A stretch of DNA of 64,000 bases, from assembly GCA_009801085.1 (NCBI GenBank), contig VNWV01000009.1, positions 124,001 through 188,000 of the forward strand, written 5' to 3'. Origin of the DNA: Lasiodiplodia sp. COLG20 (Eukaryota; Ascomycota; Dothideomycetes; Botryosphaeriales; Botryosphaeriaceae). The notes below the pieces were generated by a model. The model saw only the letters and a program-made list of their open reading frames with translations. It ran no database searches and had not been told where the DNA came from. Shown here in pieces: positions 44,601 to 55,868 of the stretch. Position 1 is the stretch's first letter. Every line of letters begins with the position of its first letter. The position numbers were made by a program, and so were the translations under genes.

Positions 44601-46400
44601 TAGAGTTTCTAGCTAGAGAGGCCGTCTAGTTTTTTAATTAGTATCGTGGACTATTATCTTCTAAGACTAGAGAGACGTTTTTATAGAAGTAGAGGTCCTA
44701 TTCTTCTATATAGAGAGAGGTTTTCTTCTATTAAGTTTAGTCTTTTCTCTAAATTCTTCGTCAATAGCTAACTATTCCTCGGTAGACCTTGTACTATATT
44801 ATTAGTCTTTTATACTTGGCCGATAGAATCTAATATAGAGTATCTCTCTAGGGTATTACTATTTCGTATATTTCTAGTATTACCGCTATATTTCTTAGAT
44901 AAGCCTAGTTTTTCTTACGTTAGACGTTTCGGGCTTCGTCTTATAGCTATTTTACGATTTTTTTAGCGGTAGTATAATAGAACTAGTACTAAAGGCTCTA
45001 TCTATCGTACTAGTAGAATTTAATAGTTATCGCGCCGTTCGTAATTCTATATTACTAGATAGATAGCTTTAGGCGTACTACTAGGGTCTAGATAGTAGTA
45101 GACGTAGGGCTAAAGACGCGTTAGATTTCTCTATACTATTCGAGGTATTTCTTAATTCTAGCTAGAGTGGCTTTATTCTTCTAGCTTTCGTCGCTTATTT
45201 CGCTAACTTCGGGCGTACTGTTGTAGAATTCTTTAATATCGCTATTTATTAGATCGTCGTCTAGAGATAGTACTTCGATAAAGTTATTAATTTTCTACTA
45301 TTTTAGTATTCGTAGGGTGGTATTAACGCGCTAGAATTACTTAGGATACTATTCGGCGCCGTCTTTTTCGCTCTTATAGATGAGATAATTATTATCGTAG
45401 TAGGTAGTCTAGCTTATAGCCGTATAGCTAACTGTTTTTATAACTACGAAGAAGACTTCTCGAGGTTCTTTTTAATCTCTCTTATAGGCGGCCGCGTTCT
45501 AACGTACCTTTTTCTTTTATAGATAGCTCTATTGGTGCATCTTATTCTATTTTTTTCTATATCGAAAATATAGCCCCTTATTAAAGCGTTCTTATTTCTA
45601 AGATGTAAACTTTCGTCGTTAAGTATTTTTACTCTTTTTTTTATTGTAGGGCTTCTTTTCGCCTTTATAGACTACATCGAGCTCTATAGTATCGCCCCTA
45701 TTCTAGATATAGCGTGACGGTTTCTAGAAGTTTCTTAGTCGATACGTCTTTTAGTCTTAGTCGTATTCGTTTTAGAGTTATTTCATCTTAAGAGCTAGCT
45801 AAATTATAGCTTCTAGAGTTTTAGTATTATCGTAAAGAGATATTATTTTTTTAATTTCGTTCTTTAGTTCTCTATAATATAGAGTTCTAAGCGTAAGGTC
45901 TAAATATTCTTTAGCTAGAAATGCTGCGTTCTAAAACTTAGTAGTATAATCTCGAATAGATTCTTTTTACGTTATTTCTAGTAGGTTACGGGTAGCTTAG
46001 CGGGCCTCGTCTAACCCACTAAAGGTTCGCTTTAGGGCGGTAGCGAAGTTTCGATAATTTACGAAGAGTCGTTAGGTAGTTTCGGTTTAGTAGAAGAGAG
46101 GTCGAGTCTAGTATTTTCTTTTAAATAGTCGAAACTATTACTCCGCCGCTTCTCTAAGATAGATACTAGCGTAGAGAACCTAATCTTCTAGTCTCGCGAA
46201 CTATTTCTAGAAGAAGTAAATATAATTATCTAATTATAATAGAAAGGTCTACGTTTTCTTACGGTCTCCGTAGTATAGGTCGGGCTTAGATATCTTAATC
46301 TTAGTCGCTAGTAGCGTCTAAGAAGCCTAGACGACTTAGACTCGAAGGATATTGTTTTACATTTATAGTTTCTAAATTATATTCTAGAGTTTCTCGTTAG
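44600..46400 (-). pseudogene. Family-1 gag remnant
   Basis: Minus-strand reading around 45850-46060 gives a retrotransposon gag core (TALKRTFSGLDEAR, TRNLLEIT and IRDYTTKF are clear), with TAG/TAA in place of Gln codons. The exact ends and the zinc knuckle could not be fixed. Confidence 0.65.
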
Positions 46401-46589
46401 AAGAAATCGTGTTCGTTTATTATAGGGGCGGGGCCGTAGATTTATTACCCGCGTCATTTATACTAATTATAGTGTTAACTATAGTGGATATCTATTTATT
46501 AGCGATTTCTATACTATATTAATACTTCTTATTTTAGTTAATAATCTTAATTGGCTGTCTTTCTTCTCTTATAAGAATAGTAGTTAAAG

Positions 46590-47343
46590 TGTAACGATAG
46601 ACTTCTTCTACTAAGCTTCGGAGTTACTTAGTAGGTCGGATAAACCGTAGGGTTTACCTTAAAGAGATAAGAGAGAGAGAATAATAACTAGACGAGAGAG
46701 TATTACGTAATTATACGATATATAGTAAGCTAGTTACCTCTAACTAAAGAGTCTTAATTAGAACTTTAAGTTAACTATAGAGGGTTAAGAGTCTAGCTAA
46801 TAAGTATATCTATATACTATAGAAAAGCTAGTTACAATCTAAATCTATATACGTTAGATTTAATAGGGTTAGATCTATACGGGTTAGATATATATAGATC
46901 TATAGTAGGGTGTACGTAATTTAAGCGTCTAGAACGTTTTTTCGACTTCTAAACGATCGTAATATCGTACTATATCTTACTCGTTTCTCTTCTCGTCTAC
47001 TTCTCGGCTTTCTACCTTTATATACTACTTCGAGACGATTATACGTCTAGATTTTTAGCTCTTAGCTCGACTCTATAGTCTATTATTTCGTAGAGAATTT
47101 TCTAGTTCGTACTTCTTTCTAGAGTTATAGTATTCTAGTAGGTATTCTTTTCGTACGGGCCTTAGCTACTACCTACTAGTGTTTCTATACGCGCCGTCAC
47201 CCCGTATTTTCTAGATTTCTATGCGGGATCGGGACCGTACGGCTCTTCTATTCGTAAGGCTTATTAGTTCTTACGACGAGTTTTCCCGTGCGGGCTTTCT
47301 ACCTTTAGGGTTATAAAGCCCGTGTTTTCTAGGGTTTGTAATA
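46590..47343 (-). repeat. Family-1 LTR, 5' LTR of the inner element
   Basis: 754 bp, begins TGTAACGATAG and ends GTTTGTAATA; followed by the target duplication AAGAG at 47344-47348. It retains a few more TpG than its partner. Confidence 0.9.
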
Positions 47344-47348
47344 AAGAG

Positions 47349-48900
47349 GTCGACTTTTAAACGCTTAGCGCCTCTAAGAAACTAGATTTTAGAAGTATTA
47401 GACTTTTAGAAACTAGTTTCTAGAAGTTTATAGTTTCTAGAAGTTTTCGAAGTCTAGAAGATTTTTTCTAGAATTAGAGGTTTTTCGCTTAGCTTTAAGT
47501 AACTAAGACTAGAAGGCGGATTATCGTAAGTTCTAATTAAGATCGATTAAGTTTAATATTTTTTTTCTTATTTTATTTTAGAAGCGCTAGAGATAGTTTT
47601 AATTAGTTAAAAGTATAGTCGTAACGCCGACTAAGAGCGTCGACTTTTTTATTCTTAATTTCTTTTTAGTAGATAATTTTAAAGTTAAAGAAGGCGAGTT
47701 ATTTCGTCTATTTAATCTATCTTTAATTAAGAATTTTTATAGTTATAAAGACGTCTAGATTTTAGTAGTTTAAATATATCGTTATTTTAAAATTTATTTC
47801 TTTAAGATAGTATCTTTATTTTTTAAAGACGATAATAATAGCGAGAAGCTTCTTATCGTAAATATCGTAATTAAGTTCTATTAGAAATATTTTTCTAAAG
47901 TAAAAAGCTATAAAGTAAAGTCGTTTTTAGTCGTCTAACTAGCTAAAATAGATCTCGATAGCGTAGTCGAATATATCTATTTCTAGATAGATAGACTTAT
48001 TTAGATTAAAGAGAACGAGGACTAGTACTTTTATAAACGCTTTTTTAAGTAGCTCGAAGACTTTCTACTATATTTTTTACTAATTAAAGCGGGTATTCTT
48101 TTAAATAAAATAGATTAGAGATTTAGCTAACTTAACGTAGTTTTTAATAAATCGGCGATAGAAGTTAGTAAAATCTAAGAAGAATTAAGCCTCTTAAAGG
48201 TTCTTAGATACGAGCTAGCTAAGAATAAATTTTACTTTCTTAGAGTTTATTATAACCTCGTCGAGTCGAATAATAAATTTTAGAAATTCTACTTCTTAGA
48301 TATAAAAGACGTATTTCTCGAATTTAACTTATAGCTTTTTTTTCTATAATTTTTTTAGTATCTTTACTACGTATTTTTAATATTTCTCTAGAGTTTCGAA
48401 GTAGATTAAAATATCGTCTAGATATACTATATAGAAGACGTCTAGATATTCTTAAAGAGTATCGTTAATTATAGTCTAAAAGATTACGAGGACGTTAGTA
48501 AGTCTAAAAGATATAATAAGATATTTAAATAGTTCGAAGCGACTTCGCTAGACGGTTTTTTATTTTTCGTCTTCTTTAATTTTAATTAAGTAGTAGTCGT
48601 CTTAAAGGTCGAGCTTAGTAAAATACTTAGTTTTTTTTAGTCGGTCTCGTAGTTCGTTAATTCTAGATAAGAAATAGTAGTTTTTAATAATAATATTATT
48701 TAGAGCTTAATAGTCTACGTATAGTCGTAGCTTTTCTTTTAGTTTTAGTATAAATAGAATAGAGAAGGCTACTAATAACTAGAATAATTAGATATACTCT
48801 TTTTATAGATAAATCTTAATATATTTTTTAAGTATCTATAGTTCTTTTTTAGAGAGAAAGTATAAGAGACCGAACTTAAATAATATTTTTAATATTAGAG
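47349..48900 (-). pseudogene. Family-2 pol remnant (RT and RNase H)
   Basis: Minus-strand reading shows a Gypsy reverse transcriptase with intact YLDD at 48413-48424 in the context VYLDDILIYFET. RNase H sequence lies nearer 47700-48100. Stops are frequent. The rest of the family-2 internal region (about 48900-51073) should be protease and gag but is too decayed to mark. Confidence 0.75.
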
Positions 48901-51073
48901 GTATTTTATAGTCTTATAGTTAGTATTTTAATAAAGCGTCTTTCTATTTTTTCGTAAAGATATCGAATTTTCTATATTATAGAGATACGTTATCTAGAAA
49001 GTTTTCTATATTAGTAGTATTAACTTATTATAGATCGTATTTTATACGTTTTTAGAGTTTTTAGAGTTTTTAAAGTTTATAAATTCGTTTTCTAGAAAGA
49101 TAGATAATTTTATAGATCTATTAAATCTCTAGAGATTACTAAGTCTCGATTTTAATTTTTTAGAGAGTAGTACGTATTTAGAAGATTTTAATAGAAGTAT
49201 CTTTCTTTACTTTCTTTCTAAGGGTCTTCTTAGAGATCTTACTAACTTATACTAGTTTACTTTAGATTACTTAAAATTATATCGATACTACTATAATACT
49301 AAATAGCTATCGCGTCTCGTTCTTTTCTTTAAATCTAAATTTTACTTCTTTAAATTTTTAATCGATGTATAGTTTTTACTTTCGAAGCTAGAGGCGTTCT
49401 AGAATAATATTATATTTAGAGGTTTTTATAATATCTAAATATATTTTTTCTTAGTATTTTTCTCTAGCTAGTACGAGTTTTTAGATTTTTATAAGTATTA
49501 ATTCTTCTCTATATATACTAGATAAACTATTTATAATAATAAATTTATAGAGATATTTCTTTTCTCGAAACTTAATATTATATTTTTTTATAAAGTAGAA
49601 GTTAATATAATTATCTTCATTAGCTAAGTTAATTAGAATGTAGACTTAGCGTCTATTAGCGAGTATATTAATAATAAAATACTTAGTATACTCGACTAGA
49701 AGTTCTTTATCGTTTATAGTATACGTATAAGAGAGTTTTTCTTTAATATTACCGGTCGTTATTATAGTTATTTAAAGAGACGCTAGAGGCTACGTCTCTA
49801 TTCGCCTCTAGATTAAAGACTTTTTTAGTTTTTTATCTTCGGCTAGTATTTATAGATCTCTTTTAATTTACGATAGCTTTCGTATTTATCGTTAGTATAA
49901 TTAGTCTAATACTACTTATCGTAGAATTTCTCTACTTTCGTTACTTACGTAACTAAGATTTAGCGTATTATTTTATAGCCGCTCTTATATTAGCGGGCGT
50001 AGTATTTCTTTTTATTATAGCGAAGATATAGATTTTTTTTACGGCGTTAGTTTTTTTCTTTTTAGAATAGAGATTCGTTACGTCTAACGCTATTAAGGTC
50101 TATAGATTCGCTAAAACTCGTTATATTTTAAATTTAGTTAGCGTTAACTATAGAGCGGTTTAACCGAGTCGCTTCTCTTTAACGATTATATAGCCGAGTA
50201 TTAAGTTAGATAGTAATATAAACTATCTTTTAATATAAATTAGATAGCTTAGTTCTAGTAAATTTATTTTTAATATAGTTCTTTAGTTTCTCGTAATATA
50301 ATATTTTAAAAACGTTATCGGGCTATTAAAGTTAAAAGGTATAGAGTCGAAACTAGATAGTATAGATTACGACGAAGCTAGTTTATTTAAGAGTCTAAAT
50401 TTAATAGACTATATTTTAATATTAGTTTTTATTTTTGAAGGTCTTTTAGAGTACTTTAATAAAGTTATCGTAGTTATAGAATAGTTTCGTAGTTTTCTTA
50501 TATTAGTTTAGTTTATTAAAGTCTTCTTAGTAGGATTCGAACTAACGAATAGTATTACCGTAGAGATACGACTTAATAAAGAAGATTTTTTAAGAGTTAT
50601 CTTAGAAGACCGTCTCGAATAAATAAAAGTAGATTTATAGTTATTATAGAAATTTATTTAATTTTCTTCTAGTCTCGTCGAAGATATCTAGTTTCTTAAT
50701 CTTAAACTTTAGATTAGAGTTTTAGATCGAAGTTAGCTTAGTAAGTAGTATAAATTTTAAAATTCTTATAGTACGATTAATTATAAAGACTTATCTTCTA
50801 ATAAAGTATTTTAAAAGAACGTATATATAGTTCTTTAATATATTTAGAGATAGTCGTAGTCTACTAATATCGTAAAAAAGAGACGTGATTTTTAATATGT
50901 AGACTTTTAAGATAAGTATACGTATTTTTATATTAGAATTTTTAGAGATATTAGATTAAATATTACGTACTTAGTCCTTCGCGTTCGAAAGAAAAGTACG
51001 AATTTTAGTCTAGATTATTATAGTTAGTACTAAGATAATTTTATCTTCGATGTCTATAAAATAGTAGTTAAAG

Positions 51074-51490
51074 TATTACGCTAGAACTCGAGAAGAAAGA
51101 AAGAGATAGAAGCGTTAGAGAAGATATAGCGCGTTAAAAATTTACTACCGCTATCTAAAATATTACTAGATATTATATTTAGAAGAATAGTAGCCGTAGT
51201 TAGATAGAAAAGATAATAGAAGAGGTATAAAATAAGAATTAAAATTAACTATAAAGATTCTATCTACTATAAATAAGTATATTCTATATACTATAATTAG
51301 CTGCTAGTTAGCTAGACTATAATATTAGTATAGATAGTAGAGTAGCTAGTAGCTAAGAGAGATCTACTTTATAGAGTTAGACTATTAGCTACTTAAATAG
51401 ATTAGATACGTTCGAAATTTTAATATAAAAAGATTTAATTCGTCTATAAGTTTTATTACGTCGCTTAATCCGTATTCTAATTCCGTAATA
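51074..51490 (-). repeat. Family-2 LTR, 5' LTR of the outer element
   Basis: 417 bp, begins TATTACGCTAGAACTCG and ends CCGTAATA; followed by the target duplication TATAT. Confidence 0.85.
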
Positions 51491-51623
51491 TATATTATAT
51501 AATTATATAATATTCTCTTATTTAATTATTATTTTTTCTCTTTTATCTCTTTAAGATAAACTCTACGGTTTATTTAATTTACTAAGTAATTTTAAAGCTT
51601 AGTAAAAAAAGTTTATCGTTATA
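51491..51623 (+). repeat. Family-1 LTR, inverted, right part
   Basis: Continues the LTR broken at 36177: it matches the complement of the first 130 bp of the family-1 LTR (CTCTTTAAGATAAACTCTAC is shared) and ends ATCGTTATA, the complement of the LTR start. It shares the duplicated TATAT with the left part. Confidence 0.7.
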
Positions 51624-52230
51624 TATATTAATTTAGCTTTTAATTTTCTACTTTAAACTTACGTTTAATTTAATCTTTATATAAATTATTTATACTTTAT
51701 TAAGCTTATTTTAAGTTACTTTAAGTCGTAAACTACTCGTAATAAAGCGATTAAATTCTTAAATATTATACTTAAAAATTAATCGTTATACTACGCTCTA
51801 TAACTTATATAAATTTTAATTAATTATAAACGAGTATTTTAAGTCGATTATATTTAGTTAATTATATATTACGACTTTAATTTATTTAATAAACTCTACG
51901 TAAAAAACTAAATTAATTATAGATATAATTAATTTAAATCTTCTAAATTAGACTATTTTAAATTAAATTACTATTTTAGAGATTATAGTAGCTATAACTT
52001 TATAAATAGCTTTAGTATTTTTAAGATTACTATAAAATATATAATTAATAAGATAAAATTAAGCTATTAATTAATCTTATATTATAGTAAAGTACTAGAC
52101 TTAACTTACTAAGAATTACTAAAATTCTATTAGAAGACTCTTATTTTCTATTATCTTAATTCTATAATTGTGTTAAGTCTAAGAGTTAGTTATTAGCGAT
52201 AGACTCGACGCTCGCACCGACTAAGGTGGC

Positions 52231-52654
52231 TATTATAGACGTTATTGTGCGAGCCTAAGGCTGACTACTTTCTTTAACGCTTAACCTGTCAGTGGGGCCG
52301 CTGCCTGGAGCGGACGCATCGGCAGCGCCATCTTTCCGCAGCTAGCAGATCTGTGAGGTCATGAAGGCACAACCATAGGCGGTGGAAGAGCGGCGGAGGG
52401 CGATGGTGCAAGTGCAGGAGAAGCTAGAAGCGAGCCCGCGGCTACGGCACCGTGTAGCCGCGCTCAAAACTAAGAAACAGCCGGATCATGACACTTGTAT
52501 TGCATGCAAAAGGCTTAATGATTAAGAGTCGACTGCAGCCTAGCTGGTACTCAAGGGAACAAAAGACAAATGAGAAGAGCGAGCGTTGCCATAGATAATT
52601 CAAAGAGAGGCATCCCCATCGTTGGCTCGTTCCCGACGGCACTTGGATAAACTC
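52231..52654. other. Left edge of the normal-composition island
   Basis: Normal base composition resumes. An 8-bp inverted repeat GCTCGCAC (52210-52217) and GTGCGAGC (52247-52254) stands at the border. Around 52360-52480 (+) a short Glu/Arg/Gln-rich, coiled-coil-like reading (VEERRRAMVQVQEKLEASP) follows an in-frame stop; it may be a scrap of a transposon ORF that escaped RIP. The 3' end of the first small secreted protein gene is at the right edge. Confidence 0.4.
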
Positions 52655-53025
52655 CTACGTCTTGACTGGGCACCTGTAGGGCCCGGCGAGCTCCTTTTTC
52701 GTGCCACAGTAGGCGCCATCGCCGCCGCCTCTGCCGACGCACTGCGGGAAAGTTAGTAGAGTTCTTAACGTGTTGCAGCCTTGCTGCATGATTATGTCTT
52801 ACCGAAGTACCGGACTTGCAGTTGTAGTTGATCCCCGCAACCTTGCAGGAGGTACCGTTGCAGTCCTATAGTCCTTTATATTAGTACTTCGAATAATCGA
52901 GAAAGTGTATCTGCTATACAAGCAGGCAAACATACCCCGCAGAATCTATCACCGTTCTTGCATCCTGCTTCGACACCGATGGCGGCGCCAAGAAGGAAAA
53001 GCATGGAGACGACGTTGAAACGCAT
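52655..53025 (-). CDS. Small secreted cysteine-rich protein 1 (candidate effector)
   Basis: Minus-strand exons 53025-52936, 52865-52803, 52741-52655; 240 nt, 79 aa; introns 70 and 61 nt, GT-AG, phase 0. Residues 1-20 are a clear signal peptide (basic start, hydrophobic core, cleavage after VEA). The mature 59-residue part has eight cysteines at 22, 29, 32, 37, 46, 52, 63 and 75, many Gly/Lys and no other domain. That fits a disulphide-stabilised apoplastic effector or an antimicrobial-type peptide. Exon breaks fall between cysteine groups. A TATAAG box lies about 115 bp upstream. It sits between two RIP blocks with the second such gene 0.86 kb away. No family recognised; activity unknown. Confidence 0.8.
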
Positions 53026-53889
53026 TTTAAGTGACGTTGGTTGAAAGGGTGTTTGGAACAGGTAGAGAATGAAGTCAGGTGAGATGATGGTACTTCGAGA
53101 ATTGTAATGCCAACTGAAATGAGAAGTGAGATGCTGGTACTTATACCGTAGTTCGCCTTTAGTTCTTATCCCGCGTGTGCCTGACTGATGTGTAGAGCTG
53201 ATAAGAGCTTACTGTCTGACAGCTTGCCACTGCAGTGGATACGTCACGATGTATTGGTTTGTAGGCATGAAACCACCTTTATTGAACCCTGTTACTAGAG
53301 CCTGTGCAACTCTATCGGTGACCGAAAATGAGGGTGACAGATGACAGAGCTGAGGTAAAGTCTCATCGCAGGTAAGGAGTAGATTCGAGCTGAAAGTCGT
53401 GGAGTAAGGCTTCCCTCGTGTGTGAGTGTGCGACGAGTCCTGTGTGACAGTATTTGCATTATGACGGAATTTGTGTCAGGTCGTACAACGCGTAGTAGCT
53501 GACGCACTCCTGAACAGCAATGCGCAGGTTCGAATTCTCGATGAAACTTTATCAATCTAAGCTGCCTATCTTCTAGATGTTGTTCTATATTCGGTACGGC
53601 CGCTGCACGCTGCGTGACCAGAGTCGTAGTATGATCGTCTTCGCAGTCCCCGAATAGTCTTTCAGGCCCCCCTCTTAGGGCAGATTGTTGGCGTAAAGGC
53701 GGTGGATCCTCGATTGCGACGGATTTGTACGTTTTATGTGAAAAAGGCAAAGCGCGGTTGATTGGAAAGACTAAGTACAGGCAGGCGACAAGCAAATAGA
53801 AGCGAGCGACATGGAACCCTCATGAGCAGATACCATCAAAACAAGAAGCAGAAGCGATGCTGAGAAATCCGCTTTTTCTGTCCTTCCAC
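53026..53889. other. Spacer between the two secreted-protein genes
   Basis: A 166-codon minus-strand frame (53295-53795) has no recognisable motif or signal peptide and is not called. A GGTTCGAATTC box at 53527 resembles a tRNA B box, but its flanks do not pair. Confidence 0.45.
53140..53145 (-). promoter_or_regulatory. TATA box of secreted protein gene 1
   Basis: TATAAG on the minus strand, 115 bp upstream of the ATG at 53025. Confidence 0.5.
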
Positions 53890-54218
53890 CTATTTGCAGG
53901 TGCACCCAATGTCCTTGCACGTCTTCTCGTCAACAGCGTCGTTGTCCTGGCAGAAGAACCTCTTTGCCTTCTTTCCAGCGCAGCCGCACCATTGCAGGCA
54001 GTCGTCGGCAATCTGGCCGGTACCGCAGTTTCTAGGGCTGGCGCGCTTGATGAGGAGGTTGGCGGTGTTTTCCTAGAAGTTATAGTTAGTAGCGCGTTGT
54101 GGGCGGATAGTAGCCGACGACCCACAGATGATTCAGCAACGACGGGGTCGGCAGCGACGGCAGCGGCAGCAGGCCAGGCGAGGGCCGCAGCGATGAGAGC
54201 GATCTGGGAGAACTTCAT
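53890..54218 (-). CDS. Small secreted cysteine-rich protein 2 with Kex2 site (candidate effector)
   Basis: Minus-strand exons 54218-54126 and 54072-53890; 276 nt, 91 aa. The 53-nt intron has a perfect CTACTAAC branch and a CTTCTAG acceptor. Signal peptide about 1-22 (Ala-rich core, cleavage near AVA). A short acidic pro-segment ends in LLIKR (K40-R41), a Kex2-type processing site. The mature 50 residues start ASPRNC and hold eight cysteines at 47, 56, 60, 62, 72, 83, 88 and 90, with CxC and CxxxCxC spacing. The unspliced frame loses all but one or two cysteines, so splicing is well supported. It has the same layout as secreted protein 1 but different Cys spacing, so they are not clear paralogues. 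Candidate effector or defence-like peptide; function not shown. Confidence 0.82.
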
Positions 54219-54344
54219 GGTTGTTGATAAAGTTGTTGATGAAGAGGCTTGAGGTTGAGTTTTGGAAAGTGTAGAGATGTGATGTCGACTAGTGGATGGT
54301 GAGGAGGCTTGTGGATGAGCAGTCAACAGCTCATGAGCAGTGGG

Positions 54345-54351
54345 CTTTATA
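54345..54351 (-). promoter_or_regulatory. TATA box of secreted protein gene 2
   Basis: TATAAAG on the minus strand, about 127 bp upstream of the ATG at 54218. Confidence 0.55.
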
Positions 54352-55669
54352 GATTTCCCACTTCACGCTTTATCCTCTCTCTTTCTATCCACGTAGAATA
54401 CCAAAGACGTCCAACAGAGTATTCCAGTGGCCCGAGTATTACAGGTATCTGGCAACAAGACGCATTGTCAACTACGAGGATGCGATCTCCAGACATCTGG
54501 CCGCTTCAGAAATTCCTTAGGGCTGAGGAACGATCCTACTCAGCCTCGGGCCAACGGTACCAACTAATTGTAGATTATCGTGGCTGCTCTGCAACAGGAA
54601 AAAGGATCGCATACGATTGTGCATCTCGCAAAATTGAGAAACGGTCCACGGCAATGCCTACATTACTCAACTGACATCTTTCCGCAATGACGACCGAGGC
54701 TTGCGCTAAAAATCTCTAGCCCCTGTGTTGTGCGGCTTCTTTCGTTTTCCAGCCCCATCCACATTGGGGAAAACGGCTAAGTTTACGGAGATCTTCGATC
54801 CAACACCAACGTTTGCCACCTACCCCACCGCAACTGGGGGCCGTTTCAAGCAAGACATTCGCACTTCTTTTTACAGATCTGTGGCGAGACTTACTGTTGC
54901 CTTCTCCCCTGTCTCGGAAGGAGCATCAAAGAAGCGTGTGAATAACTTAGCCCCACACCGAGGAAAAACCGATGCAAGGTCAGAGAAGGATGCTACTGGC
55001 TTCAGCTATGACATCGCTCCGATTTCTATCGTGGCGCTGGCCAAGCATTTTGGGAATGTAGTGAGTACCCCATGCAAATCCGCCGTCCCGCACACTTGAC
55101 GGGAGGCAGACGTAAATTTATTAGCACGTTACATGCCAAGCATATATAACCAATCACAACCAGATGATACGTATGCCGTTCGGTATTCCCAGCAGTTGGG
55201 GAGGTGAACGCTCCACAAGATGGTAACTGGTCTGGACGAGATAACCGAGGCTCGGGCTTAGCAAGGCTTATCCACAGGGCTGAGAAAGGGGATGATGCAG
55301 GTGGCTTACGTGAGATGATCGACATATGCACGGTCATATGCATGGTCATCCTCCCCCCGCAACAAATGCGACAGGATGTCAGTGCGCCATATGCATGGTC
55401 ATCTTCGCTCTACAAGAATAATTCAGCAAAAGGTCGGTGCGACACACGAGGTCTTTCAGAGAAAGCATACTTATTGTCGCTGAAGTTCGGCGCACTGCAG
55501 CCTGCTACGAATACTCGAAAACCTGCAATGCGACATCATAGGAGACGGACATCATGAACGCGACACAACTCGAGGAACCGAACATGTTTCGGGGCCAGGT
55601 GAACAAATGTGTTGCACGGAGCAAAAGCACGACGCCGCACTGATTTCCAGTGCTGGCAGATAGATTTAT
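54352..55669. other. Right part of the island, no gene supported
   Basis: Normal composition. Open frames at 54725-55099 and 55204-55557 (+) lack motifs. CATATGCATGGTCATC occurs twice (about 55335 and 55388), and a shortened copy, CATATGCACGGTCAT, lies just before the first. Composition turns AT-rich again near 55670. Confidence 0.45.
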
Positions 55670-55868
55670 ATTATAATATATAGGTGTCGACGCTTTCTTC
55701 TTATAGCCACTGTATTTATTCGTTCTATCTCGGAGTGCGTTAGAATTATTCCCGCAGCTAATTCTTAGTATCTATCTTAGATCTTAGTCTAGCTACGAGT
55801 ATTCTTCTAAAATAGTTTAGAGCTAACTTTTATATTAGAGTATCGAGTCTTATTAATAAAACGTATTT

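Larger units (their letters stand above)
39084..47343 (-). mobile_element. Inner Ty3/Gypsy element, family 1 (full length, RIP-degenerated)
   Basis: Two LTRs of exactly 754 bp (39084-39837, 46590-47343), total 8260 bp, with a perfect 5-bp target duplication AAGAG at 39079-39083 and 47344-47348. The right LTR still starts TGTAAC; the left reads TATAAC. Minus-strand coding order from the right: gag, protease, reverse transcriptase, RNase H, integrase, chromodomain. An additional opposite-strand ORF lies next to the left LTR. Inside the left LTR a CTACCCTCTCTCTT stretch is the complement of a polypurine tract, confirming direction. It is less mutated than its host element, consistent with later insertion. 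Confidence 0.92.
36178..51490 (-). mobile_element. Outer Ty3/Gypsy element, family 2 (RIP-degenerated)
   Basis: LTRs at 36178-36593 (416 bp) and 51074-51490 (417 bp) begin TATTACGCT and end GTAATA, RIP-altered forms of TGTTACG...GTAACA. The 5-bp flanks are identical: TATAT at 36173-36177 and 51491-51495, a target-site duplication. Coding remnants run on the minus strand (integrase left, reverse transcriptase right), so the element reads right to left. Removing the nested 8.26-kb element (39084-47343) and its duplicated 5 bp leaves about 7.0 kb, normal for fungal Gypsy. All frames are broken by stops. Confidence 0.88.
34890..52230. other. RIP-mutated AT-rich block 1
   Basis: From about 34890 the sequence changes abruptly. 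CpA and TpG nearly vanish, TpA is everywhere, and CpG persists. This is the product of CpA-to-TpA mutation on both strands, as in RIP, and differs from plain CpG deamination. Recognisable content is nested Ty3/Gypsy elements (separate entries). The pieces 34890-35340 and 51624-52230 are too altered to assign. Confidence 0.9.

Noticed and set aside
34890..52230. Mitochondrial DNA insertion or centromere as source of AT richness
   Set aside because: Readable Gypsy pol motifs, LTRs with target duplications and CpA-specific loss explain it better.
53500..53550. tRNA-like B box (GGTTCGAATTC)
   Set aside because: T-stem does not pair and no cloverleaf could be drawn.
53295..53795. 166-codon minus-strand frame in the island
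   Set aside because: No signal peptide, motif or intron evidence; lies in the spacer and promoter side of secreted protein 1.
54725..55557. Two plus-strand open frames in the island
   Set aside because: No recognisable features; composition fits non-coding DNA with short repeats.
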